Shown piece by piece: positions 8,507 through 16,055 of a DNA stretch of 64,000 bases. The stretch spans positions 2,356,001 through 2,420,000 of the forward strand of contig OZ220724.1 in the NCBI GenBank assembly GCA_965116715.1, in the 5' to 3' direction. Positions within the stretch are counted from its first letter, which is position 1, and the number at the start of each line of letters is the position of its first letter. This DNA comes from Poriferisodalis sp965116715 (lineage in GTDB: Bacteria; Actinomycetota; Acidimicrobiia; Acidimicrobiales; Poriferisodalaceae). Below the pieces are notes generated by a model. The model saw only the letters and a list, made by a program, of their open reading frames with translations, was not told the origin of the DNA and ran no database searches. The translations under genes and the position numbers were made by a program.

Positions 8507-9253
8507 ATGACTGAGATCCCCGAACACCTCCTGCGCCGCAGCGCCGAAGCCAGGGCCCGCGCGACCGGCGCGCCCGCGGCGGGCGAAGGCGAGGCGCCGG
8601 CTGCTGCGCAGCCCGGCGACGATGACGGTGTGACGATCCCGCGTTCACTGCTGGAGGCCAGCCAGCAGCCCGGCGGCGCACCAGGGGCTGCCCCTGCGGC
8701 TGCAGGCGGGGGAGTGGCCACCGCGCTGCCGCCGCTCATGGGCGGCCCGGCGGGCAACACGCACCGCCTGCTGACCGTCGTCAAGTCAGGCTCGATCCAG
8801 GACGTCAAGGCCAGCCCCGGCGACAAGGTCCACGTCTGGCCGCACTTGCTGGCCGCCGAATTCACCTCGGCGCTGTTCATCACGGCCTTCACGCTGGTCT
8901 TCTCGCTGTTCATCAACGCACCGCTGCTCGAGCTCGCCAACCACAACGAGACGCCCAACCCGTCGAAGGCGCCGTGGTACTTCCTGGGCCTGCAGGAACT
9001 GCTCACGATGTTCGACCCGATGATCGCCGGCGTGACCATCCCCGGCGTCGCGCTCATACTGCTGGCCTTCGCTCCCTACGTCGACAAGAACCCCTCGATG
9101 CGGCCCGAGGACCGCAAGTTCGCCATCTCGATCCAGACCATCCACCTCATGTTCTGGGCAGTGCTGGTGATCATCGGCTCGTTCTTCCGGGGGCAGGGCT
9201 TCAACTTCACTTACCCGTGGGACACCGGTCTGCACGGCATCTTCCATCTGTAG
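8507..9253 (+). CDS. Cytochrome b subunit IV (C-terminal half)
   Basis: Carries the quinol-oxidation-site helices that complete the split cytochrome b. The family block NPSKAPWYFLGLQELL is the local equivalent of the PEWY loop, followed by DPMIAGVTIPG and two further membrane helices ending HGIFHL. It is 248 residues, longer than the usual 160-170, because of an N-terminal extension of about 85 residues. That extension opens MTEIPEHLLRRS, is Ala/Gly/Pro-rich, and contains a partial second copy, TIPRSLLEAS. The same N-terminal motif occurs in the cytochrome c at 5661-6434. The gene follows cytochrome b by 27 bp. Confidence 0.9.
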   Translation: MTEIPEHLLRRSAEARARATGAPAAGEGEAPAAAQPGDDDGVTIPRSLLEASQQPGGAPGAAPAAAGGGVATALPPLMGGPAGNTHRLLTVVKSGSIQDVKASPGDKVHVWPHLLAAEFTSALFITAFTLVFSLFINAPLLELANHNETPNPSKAPWYFLGLQELLTMFDPMIAGVTIPGVALILLAFAPYVDKNPSMRPEDRKFAISIQTIHLMFWAVLVIIGSFFRGQGFNFTYPWDTGLHGIFHL

Positions 9254-9265
9254 GAGCACGTCGGC

Positions 9266-10156
9266 ATGTCCACCGGAACGATTCTCGCGATTGCCATCCC
9301 GGTCATCGTCGTGCTGGGTGCTGTGGTCGCGTTCGTCTCCTTGCGACGCCGGGACGCCACTGGCCTCGGGCACCTGTCACGCGAAACCCGCCGTCGGGAC
9401 GAGGTGGCAGCCAGCGCCGGCGGTGATGACGCTGCTGAGGGCGATGGCGCCGGTGCGTTCGGCGTGAGCGCCCAGGCACAAGAGCTGGAACGCTCGGTGG
9501 CCGCCGAGCGCCGCCCGTCGCCCGTGGCTGTCGCGGAGCCTGAGCTGCCGCAGGACTGGGCGCCGCCGCCTTCCGACGAGGTGGGCGTTACCCGCCGGCA
9601 GTTCCTGAACCGGTCGTCGGTGATGCTGATGGCAACCGGTCTGGGCACCTTCAATGCCGCCATGCTCGCGTTCCTCTGGCCGCGCCCGACCGGCGGATTC
9701 GGCTCGAAGATCAAGATCGGCACGGTCGCATCGGTTGACGAGGCGATCACCTCATCTACTCCAGCCGAGAACTTCTCCTACTTCTCCGAGGCGCAGAGCT
9801 ACATCCAGCCTTACCCGACCGATTCAGCGACGCTGTCGAACGCCGAGACGGTGTACGGCGGTGCGATTCTCGACGGCATGCGGCAGGGCTACGTAGCGCT
9901 GTGGCAGGTCTGCCCGCACCTGGGCTGCAAGGTGCCGGTGTGCGGCAGCTCACAGTGGTTCGAGTGCCCGTGCCACGGCTCGAAGTACAACCGCGTCGGC
10001 GAGAAGAAGTCCGGCCCGGCGCCTCGCGGCATGGATCGCTTCCCGGTGACCATCGAGGGCGGCAACGTCTTCGTCGACACCGGCACGGTGTCGCAGGGAC
10101 CCGCCATCGGCACCGACTCCACGGGCCAGGGCCTCGAGGGGCCGCACTGTGCCTGA
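9266..10156 (+). CDS. Rieske [2Fe-2S] protein of quinol oxidoreductase
   Basis: Takes the first electron from quinol and passes it to cytochrome c. The Rieske cluster motifs are CPHLGC (Cys216, His218) and CPCHGS (Cys234, His237), with Cys221 and Cys236 placed for the disulphide. At 296 residues it is longer than most: it has an N-terminal membrane helix (residues about 5-26), a charged linker of about 80 residues, then TRRQFLNRSS (a Tat-like twin-arginine motif) before a second hydrophobic segment (118-138). Two N-terminal hydrophobic segments resemble the actinobacterial QcrA arrangement. The stop overlaps the next gene by 8 bp. Confidence 0.92.
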   Translation: MSTGTILAIAIPVIVVLGAVVAFVSLRRRDATGLGHLSRETRRRDEVAASAGGDDAAEGDGAGAFGVSAQAQELERSVAAERRPSPVAVAEPELPQDWAPPPSDEVGVTRRQFLNRSSVMLMATGLGTFNAAMLAFLWPRPTGGFGSKIKIGTVASVDEAITSSTPAENFSYFSEAQSYIQPYPTDSATLSNAETVYGGAILDGMRQGYVALWQVCPHLGCKVPVCGSSQWFECPCHGSKYNRVGEKKSGPAPRGMDRFPVTIEGGNVFVDTGTVSQGPAIGTDSTGQGLEGPHCA

Positions 10157-11414
10157 GTTGAGCCACATGCTGGCTGCCAGCACCGAGCGTTCGATCGCGA
10201 TCGTGCTCCTGGCGATTGTCGTGGTGGGCTGGGCGATCTACGTCTTCGTCAACATTCGCCAGGCGAAATCCGAGGCCGGCAGCGAGATTGAGCTGGCGCC
10301 CAATCGCGGCAATCTGCCCGACGACGAGGAACTCGAAGGCCGTCGGCTGGAGAAGGTCCAGGCGTTCGGCGTGCTGATGCTGCTGATCATGGCGCTCGTC
10401 CTGCCCGTCTACTGGATGCTCGAGGGCGGACGCCGTTCGGGCGCAGAGACGTCGTTCTCCGAGGCCGCCGTGAGCCGCGGTGAGGCCGTCGCCGCTGCGG
10501 CGGAATGCACCGACTGCCATGGCGCCGATCTCGGCGGTGCGCGCTTCGCACCGGTCGTGCTCGACATCGGCCACCAGTTCTCCGACAAGGAGTCCTTCAT
10601 CATCAACACGACGTGGGAGGCGCCGTCCCTCGACGACGTGTTCACGCGTTTCGACACCGATGCCGAGACGTTGGACGAGGTCAGCGAGGTGCGGCAGATC
10701 CTGGTGTATGGCCGAGGCGTGATGCCGGCGTGGGGCCTCGAGGGCGGCGGTCCGTACAACGACCAGCAGATCGACGACCTCGTGGCGTGGCTGTGGGCCA
10801 ACCGGATCGGCGCAGACCAAGACGCAGCAGATGCCGCGGACGACGAGGTCCTCCGCGAGATCGTCGCGTCCGCAGTAGGAGACGACGAAGTCGCCCAGCT
10901 CTTGGTGGACGAAGCAGCAGATGCCTTGGACGACGATCCGCTGAACCAGGAGGCCCACGCTCGGGCCACGGCCCGGTTCGAGGCTGCCAGAGCGTCGGAC
11001 GTCTACGCGGGAGCGTCGGACGGGAAGATCTTGTTCGATCTGCATTGCGCCCGGTGCCACACGCCGCGCTGGCCGGGCCGCGGCACCGCGCAGCTGCCCA
11101 ATAACGGCGGAACGGTGGAGGTGCTTCCCGGACCCGACGGCGCTGGCCGCTACGGACCGGCGCTCAACAGCGTGAGCCTTGAGCGGCTGTTCCCCGACAT
11201 CGAAGATCACGTCAAGTTCGTCGCGGATGGTGCTGCGGACAATGTGGCATACGGCCAGTTCGCACGCCTCGGCAACTATGGCATGCCCGGCTTCAAGCGG
11301 GTGCTGACCGAAGACGACATCCGGAAGATCGTCGAGTACGAACGAAGCCTTGATCCGCAGCACCAGGCTGGGTTGGGCTTTGAGGAACTGCACGAGCCGG
11401 GAGACGACGAATGA
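10149..11414 (+). CDS. Membrane-anchored dihaem cytochrome c
   Basis: A 421-residue protein with two N-terminal membrane helices (about 14-35 and 71-90), then two cytochrome c domains. Haem sites are CTDCH (120-124) and CARCH (300-304). Likely axial methionines are Met192 (GVMPAWG) and one in NYGMPGF. An acidic Ala/Asp-rich linker joins the domains. Two haems in one membrane protein recall actinobacterial QcrC, but QcrC has a C-terminal anchor, whereas here both helices are N-terminal. Position next to Rieske, with an 8-bp overlap at its start and a 4-bp overlap at its end, makes it the likely cytochrome c subunit of this complex. Confidence 0.88.
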   Translation: MPELSHMLAASTERSIAIVLLAIVVVGWAIYVFVNIRQAKSEAGSEIELAPNRGNLPDDEELEGRRLEKVQAFGVLMLLIMALVLPVYWMLEGGRRSGAETSFSEAAVSRGEAVAAAAECTDCHGADLGGARFAPVVLDIGHQFSDKESFIINTTWEAPSLDDVFTRFDTDAETLDEVSEVRQILVYGRGVMPAWGLEGGGPYNDQQIDDLVAWLWANRIGADQDAADAADDEVLREIVASAVGDDEVAQLLVDEAADALDDDPLNQEAHARATARFEAARASDVYAGASDGKILFDLHCARCHTPRWPGRGTAQLPNNGGTVEVLPGPDGAGRYGPALNSVSLERLFPDIEDHVKFVADGAADNVAYGQFARLGNYGMPGFKRVLTEDDIRKIVEYERSLDPQHQAGLGFEELHEPGDDE

Positions 11415-12307
11415 GCGCCGCGCACCTTCTCGGCATCGTCAGCTGGGATCCGGTTCTGACCGGATACCTGGCCGTCATCATCGGCATCGCCGTGCTGTGC
11501 GGCTCGGTGTACTTGCTCCTGGCCACCAACCTCGGCGTCCGTCTCGGATTCTTGGTTGCGTGGACCGGGCTGTGGGGCTGGATGCTGCTGATGTCCATTG
11601 TGTGGTGGGTGTTCGGCATCGGATGGATCGGCAGCCAGCCCGGCTGGAACGTGCTGCAGGTGACCTCGAATCCCGCGACCGTGCTGGTCGACGAAGTGCA
11701 GCAGCTCGAGGGCGTCCCGGTCAATCAATCGCCCCCCGGCTGGATCGAGATCGCCGTCGAGGACGCATCGGACAGCGACGCCGAAGAGGTCGTCGATCCC
11801 GAGATCGTCCAGGCCCAGGCGTTTGCTGCAGACGCCCGCTCGGCGGCCGATGGGCATGTCGTCTGCGACGATGCCGACCCGCGCCGGTTGCTGGCAGTGA
11901 ATTCGTGCTTGTTCTCGGCTGCGGATCAATACAAGACGTACCGGGTGCTGATCCGGGGCGGCGAGAGATTCCGGCCTCTCAGCATCCCCGACAACGTCAT
12001 CACGCAGTACTTCCTGCCCAGCAGGGGTAAGCCGCACTACGCCGTCGTGCAGATCCAGCCGTACCAGCCGAGTGTCGAGATCGATCCGAATCTGTTCGGC
12101 GATGACGGAAAGATCGTGGTGCCTCAGCCCCAGATCGACGAGAACGAGCCGGTGTACTCGGTGGTGCTGGTGCGCGACCACGGCAGCGTCCGGCTCCGCC
12201 CGGCATTGCTCACCATCTTCTCCGCCCTGCTGTTCGGCCTGGGCTGTTACCACTTGCATCGACGGGATCAGGCGATCTGGGCGGTGCGCGAAGCCGCGGG
12301 CCAGTGA
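11411..12307 (+). CDS. Membrane protein of unknown function, end of quinol oxidoreductase cluster
   Basis: A 298-residue protein not assigned to a family. Two membrane helices near the N-terminus (about 14-37 and 45-70) and one near the C-terminus (about 265-283) flank a soluble domain of about 190 residues, which contains two cysteines (DGHVVCDDADPRRL and VNSCLFSA) that might form a disulphide. The start overlaps the cytochrome c stop by 4 bp. nuoA begins 69 bp later. Co-location suggests an accessory or assembly role for the quinol oxidoreductase; nothing in the sequence shows a catalytic site. Confidence 0.7.
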   Translation: MSAAHLLGIVSWDPVLTGYLAVIIGIAVLCGSVYLLLATNLGVRLGFLVAWTGLWGWMLLMSIVWWVFGIGWIGSQPGWNVLQVTSNPATVLVDEVQQLEGVPVNQSPPGWIEIAVEDASDSDAEEVVDPEIVQAQAFAADARSAADGHVVCDDADPRRLLAVNSCLFSAADQYKTYRVLIRGGERFRPLSIPDNVITQYFLPSRGKPHYAVVQIQPYQPSVEIDPNLFGDDGKIVVPQPQIDENEPVYSVVLVRDHGSVRLRPALLTIFSALLFGLGCYHLHRRDQAIWAVREAAGQ

Positions 12308-12376
12308 CGGCCTCTCCGTTCTTGGGCCAGACTGGGACCGGCACCTGATCACTGACACGCAGAGGGGGTCCGGGGC

Positions 12377-12937
12377 ATGAACAGCGGCTTGGCGGAATAC
12401 CTGCCGGTGCTGGTTCTCGGTGTGCTCGCTGTGCTGTTCGTGCTGGTGAGCATTATTGCCTCGCGGCTGCTGGCGCCCCAGCGCAGCACGAACGCGAAGC
12501 TGGCGTCGTATGAGTGCGGGATCGTCGACCAGGCCGCCATTCCCGAGCGGTTTCCGGTGCGCTTCTACCTGGTCGCGATGCTGTTCATCATGTTCGACAT
12601 CGAGATCGTCTTCCTGTACCCGTGGGCCGTCGCGAACGGCCAACTCGGCTTCTTCGGGTTCATGGCCATGTTGATCTTTGTCGTCATCTTCTTCCTGTCG
12701 TTCGTCTACGAGTTGGCGATGGGTGGGCTGGAGTGGGGCCCGCGCAAGCGCCGCGTCCTGCCGCTGCCCCCGGCGAGCCGCAGCGGCGTCCGGGGCGTGC
12801 GCACCGTCGGGCTGACCGGGCGTGAGCTTGTGCCCGGCGCCGCATTGAGCGGCGTAGAGCAGCACAGCGCCGCATTGAGCGGCGTAGACGTGCCCAGCAC
12901 CGCAGGTCAACCCGTGAGCGGGACGGTGACAGGCTGA
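12377..12937 (+). CDS. nuoA: Complex I subunit A (14-gene operon)
   Basis: Small three-helix membrane subunit at the joint of the membrane and peripheral arms. Family marks are YECGI, RFYLVAMLFIMFDIEIVFLYPW (with the conserved D and E) and a third helix ending near residue 112. The usual protein ends near residue 120; this one runs to 186 with a hydrophilic tail containing a duplicated segment (AALSGV twice). First gene of a tightly packed nuoA-N operon; its stop overlaps nuoB by 1 bp. Confidence 0.92.
   Translation: MNSGLAEYLPVLVLGVLAVLFVLVSIIASRLLAPQRSTNAKLASYECGIVDQAAIPERFPVRFYLVAMLFIMFDIEIVFLYPWAVANGQLGFFGFMAMLIFVVIFFLSFVYELAMGGLEWGPRKRRVLPLPPASRSGVRGVRTVGLTGRELVPGAALSGVEQHSAALSGVDVPSTAGQPVSGTVTG
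12837..12888 (+). repeat. Two 22-bp direct repeats inside nuoA 3' end
   Basis: Identical 22-bp units lie at 12837-12858 and 12867-12888, a 30-bp period that keeps the reading frame. Each unit contains an inverted repeat, GCCGC-ATTGA-GCGGC, able to form a short hairpin. They encode the duplicated AALSGV in the non-conserved NuoA tail. Confidence 0.85.
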
Positions 12938-13554
12938 TGGCGGGCATCGACGACCTCAAGTCGCGTCTCGGCATCGACGACGGTCTGGCCGGGCTCGGCC
13001 ACAACGTCTTCACCGCGCCGGTGGAGGAGCTGGTGAAGTGGGCGCGTCGACGCAGCCTGATGCCGGCCACATTCGGGCTCGCCTGCTGCGCCATCGAAAT
13101 GATGGCGACGGGCACGGCGCATTACGACCTGGCTCGCTTCGGCATGGAGACGTTCCGAGCCTCGCCTCGTCAGGCCGACCTGATGATCGTGGCGGGTCGT
13201 GTCAGTCAGAAGATGGCACCGGTCTTGCGACAGATCTACGACCAGATGATGGAGCCAAAGTGGGTCCTGTCGATGGGGGTGTGTGCGTCCAGCGGAGGGA
13301 TGTTCAACAACTACGCGATCGTGCAGGGCGTCGATCAGGTGGTCCCGGTCGATATGTATGCACCCGGCTGCCCGCCGGGACCCGAGACGCTGCTGCATGC
13401 GATCCTTGCGCTGCACGAGAAGATCCGCACCGGTGAGCTGACCCAGCGCCGTGCTGAGCGCGGCGGCGGCGCTGCTGTGGCGTTGCAGAGTGACGATCTG
13501 CCGAACGCAGTGACGGCACATGGAGTGCCGCAGTCAAGCCCGGCGGCACGCTGA
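12937..13554 (+). CDS. nuoB: Complex I subunit B, N2 cluster
   Basis: Holds the terminal [4Fe-4S] cluster N2, which reduces quinone. Ligands are Cys50, Cys51 (GLACCAIEMM), Cys116 (GVCASSGG) and Cys145 (APGCPPGPE). The 205-residue protein has a non-conserved tail of about 40 residues. ATG overlaps the nuoA stop (TGATG). It differs from the second NuoB at 44177 by having the GVCASSGG form of the third-ligand loop. Confidence 0.95.
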   Translation: MAGIDDLKSRLGIDDGLAGLGHNVFTAPVEELVKWARRRSLMPATFGLACCAIEMMATGTAHYDLARFGMETFRASPRQADLMIVAGRVSQKMAPVLRQIYDQMMEPKWVLSMGVCASSGGMFNNYAIVQGVDQVVPVDMYAPGCPPGPETLLHAILALHEKIRTGELTQRRAERGGGAAVALQSDDLPNAVTAHGVPQSSPAAR

Positions 13555-14084
13555 TGGCCGACGAGGGCGTAGCAGCCGAGGACGCCGCGCCAGCGACAGC
13601 GATTGCTGAGCTGCCGACCATGTTCGGCGTGCCGTGCACTGACGAGCGTGGCCAGCAGGTGCTGCATCCGAGTCGTGACGAGTACCTCGATGTGCTCGGC
13701 ATGGCCGCCGCTGACGGCTTCGAGCTGTGCGTTGACGTGTGCGCCGTGGACGGGCTCACGAATCGCAGTCGTGCGGTGCCGCCCGGCATCGAGCCGGAAC
13801 GTTTCGAAGTGGTGGTGAACCTGCTGGATCTGCGCGGCCGGCGCCGGCTGCGCATTCGCACCCAAGTCCCGGCCGATGACCCGCAGGTGCCCTCCGCTGT
13901 CGGCCTGTACCCGGGTGCTGAGGCGCCCGAGCGGGAGGCGGCCGACTTGTTCGGCATCAGCTTCAGCGACCATCCTGATCCCAGCCGCATCCTGATGCCG
14001 CCGGACTGGGAAGGCCATCCGCTGCGCAAGGACTACGCCATCGGCGCCATCCCGGTGCAGTTCAAGGCGGTGGAAGGCCGATGA
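13554..14084 (+). CDS. nuoC: Complex I subunit C (30-kDa type)
   Basis: Peripheral-arm subunit that packs on NuoD. The 176-residue protein shows the family signature EREAADLFGISFSDHPDPSRILMP followed by EGHPLRKDY. ATG at 13554 overlaps the nuoB stop, and its own stop overlaps nuoD by 4 bp. The N-terminal 20 or so residues are Ala-rich and not conserved. Confidence 0.93.
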   Translation: MADEGVAAEDAAPATAIAELPTMFGVPCTDERGQQVLHPSRDEYLDVLGMAAADGFELCVDVCAVDGLTNRSRAVPPGIEPERFEVVVNLLDLRGRRRLRIRTQVPADDPQVPSAVGLYPGAEAPEREAADLFGISFSDHPDPSRILMPPDWEGHPLRKDYAIGAIPVQFKAVEGR

Positions 14085-15370
14085 GCGCCGCGACGGCTGC
14101 CACCATCCGCCGACCGACCGACGCCGTGCTGCGCATCTCTGAGGAGGCTGCGCTGGATGCAGCGATCGTCGAAGATGACGTGGAGGCGGTCACCGCAGAT
14201 CCTGACGACGGGCCGATGCTCATCAACATGGGCCCGCAGCACCCGTCCACCCACGGCGTGCTGCGCATCGCGATGGAACTGCAGGGCGAGACTGTGCTGC
14301 GTTCCAAGCCGATCATCGGCTACTTGCACACGGGAATGGAGAAGACCGCCGAGGACCTCACGTTCCTGCAGGGGCCGACGAATGTCACCCGCATGGACTA
14401 CGCCTCGCCGCTGTTCACCGAGCTGGTGTTCTGTCTCGCGGTCGAGGATCTGCTGGGCACCGAGATCCCGCCCCGTGCCACGTGGATCCGCATGCTGATG
14501 TGCGAGCTGAACCGGATGAGCTCTCACCTGCTGTTTCTGGCGACGAACGGCATGGATCTCGGCGCCGTCGGGATGATGCTGTATGGCTGGCGCGAGCGCG
14601 AGGAGATCCTGCGGTTCTTCGAGAGCGTCACCGGTTTGCGGATGAACCACAGCTACATCCGTCCCGGCGGTGTGGCAGCCGACTTGCCCGACGGCTGGCA
14701 GGACGACGTGGAGCACATCCTGACGGTGCTGCCCGACCGGCTCGAGCAGTTCGACACCTTGATGACCGGCCAGCCGATCTGGCGAGACCGCACCCAGGGC
14801 GTCGGCGTCATCACCGCCGACGAGGCCATCGCCATGTCGGCCACGGGACCGCTGCTGCGCAGCACCGGCGAGGCGTGGGACCTGCGCCGCACCATGCCGT
14901 ACCTGGCCTACGACGAGGTGGATTTCGACGTCGTGGTCGGCGCCTACGGCGACACGTTCGATCGGTACTCCATCCGGCTGAACGAGATCCGGGAGTCGAT
15001 GCGCATCGTCGCCCAGTGCCTCGACAAGATGCCCAAGGGCCCCTACCGAACCGAGGACCGCAAGGTCACGCCGCCGCCGCGGGCGCGCATCGACGAGTCG
15101 ATGGAAGCCCTGATCCACCACTTCAAGATCTTCACCGAAGGGTTCCGCGTGCCGGCCGGCGAGACGTATGTGGCGGTCGAGTCGCCGCGCGGGGAGCTGG
15201 GCTGTTACCTGGTCTCCGACGGCGGGCCCAAGCCGCAGCGGGTGCACATCCGGGCGCCCTCGTTCGTGAACCTGCAGAGCCTGCCCCACCTGATGTACGG
15301 CGGCCTGCTGGCCGACGCCATCGCCATCATCTCCTCCGTCGACCCGATCATGGGGGAGGTCGACCGATGA
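14081..15370 (+). CDS. nuoD: Complex I subunit D (49-kDa type)
   Basis: Forms the quinone-binding cavity with NuoB. GPQHPSTHGVLR carries the conserved His in the beta-hairpin, and the quinone-site loop reads GYLHTGMEKTAED, as in Thermus and other actinobacteria. The C-terminus VDPIMGEVDR fits the family. At 429 residues it has about 45 extra residues before GPQHP. The loop differs from NuoD of the second operon (YMHRGYEK), so the two are not a recent duplication. Confidence 0.95.
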   Translation: MSAATAATIRRPTDAVLRISEEAALDAAIVEDDVEAVTADPDDGPMLINMGPQHPSTHGVLRIAMELQGETVLRSKPIIGYLHTGMEKTAEDLTFLQGPTNVTRMDYASPLFTELVFCLAVEDLLGTEIPPRATWIRMLMCELNRMSSHLLFLATNGMDLGAVGMMLYGWREREEILRFFESVTGLRMNHSYIRPGGVAADLPDGWQDDVEHILTVLPDRLEQFDTLMTGQPIWRDRTQGVGVITADEAIAMSATGPLLRSTGEAWDLRRTMPYLAYDEVDFDVVVGAYGDTFDRYSIRLNEIRESMRIVAQCLDKMPKGPYRTEDRKVTPPPRARIDESMEALIHHFKIFTEGFRVPAGETYVAVESPRGELGCYLVSDGGPKPQRVHIRAPSFVNLQSLPHLMYGGLLADAIAIISSVDPIMGEVDR

Positions 15371-15996
15371 ACTTCTTTAGTGAAGAGAACCGGTTGTTGG
15401 CGCGCGAGATCATCGGCCGCTACCCGAAGCGTCGGTCGGCCATGATCCCCCTCCTGCACGTCGCCCAGGCACAGGCCGGCTGGGTGTCTCCCGAGGCGAT
15501 GGTGGAGATCGCCGAACTCGTCGACACGACGCCCGCCGAGGTGCTGGGGACCTGCTCGTTCTACGAGATGTTCAAGCGCGAGCCCGTCGGCAAGTACCTG
15601 GTGAACATCTGCGCCACGATGTCGTGTGCGCTCGCCGGCGCAGCCGAGCTCATGGAGCACGCCGAGGAGCGGCTGGGCGTGCGCGCCGGCGGCACCACCC
15701 CCGACGGCATGTTCACGCTGGCCTCCGCCGAATGCCAGGCCGCCTGCACCGAGGCCCCGTGCCTGCAGGTGAACTACCGCTACCGCTACCGGGTCGACGC
15801 TGAGGGCTTTGACCAGCTCGTCGACGACCTCGCTGCCGGCGCCCTGGAACACGAGATCCCCCCGCACGGCGTCACCGCACGCGTGCGGCAGCGCATTCCC
15901 GCCGACCGGGCCGTCGGCGCCGTACCGCCCGAAGCGGTCAACGACGCACCGGTGTGGCTCTCGGCTACCGCAACAAACGGGGAAGCGGCACGATGA
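15367..15996 (+). CDS. nuoE: Complex I subunit E, [2Fe-2S] N1a
   Basis: Part of the NADH-oxidising module. ATG at 15367 overlaps the nuoD stop by 4 bp. The 209-residue protein binds a [2Fe-2S] cluster with Cys82/Cys87 (CATMSC) and Cys123/Cys127 (CQAAC), the canonical Cx4C and Cx3C pattern. About 60 residues after the cluster domain are a poorly conserved tail. A 20-codon ORF bridges the gap to nuoF. Confidence 0.94.
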   Translation: MNFFSEENRLLAREIIGRYPKRRSAMIPLLHVAQAQAGWVSPEAMVEIAELVDTTPAEVLGTCSFYEMFKREPVGKYLVNICATMSCALAGAAELMEHAEERLGVRAGGTTPDGMFTLASAECQAACTEAPCLQVNYRYRYRVDAEGFDQLVDDLAAGALEHEIPPHGVTARVRQRIPADRAVGAVPPEAVNDAPVWLSATATNGEAAR

Positions 15997-16055
15997 GGAT
16001 CGACGGCCACCACGTTGGTGGTCACTCCGCGTCCGACGGCGGCAGGCTCGGCTGA
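15993..16055 (+). CDS. Bridging mini-ORF between nuoE and nuoF, 20 codons
   Basis: ATG at 15993 overlaps the nuoE stop (ATGA), and its TGA at 16053-16055 overlaps the nuoF start (TGATG). It encodes 20 residues beginning MRIDGHH, with no family match I recognise. The layout would let a ribosome pass from nuoE to nuoF without leaving the mRNA. Whether the peptide itself is made or useful is unknown. Confidence 0.45.
   Translation: MRIDGHHVGGHSASDGGRLG

Noticed and set aside
12837..12888. Direct repeats considered as a CRISPR-like array
   Set aside because: Only two units with an 8-bp spacer, in frame within nuoA; no cas genes anywhere in the window.
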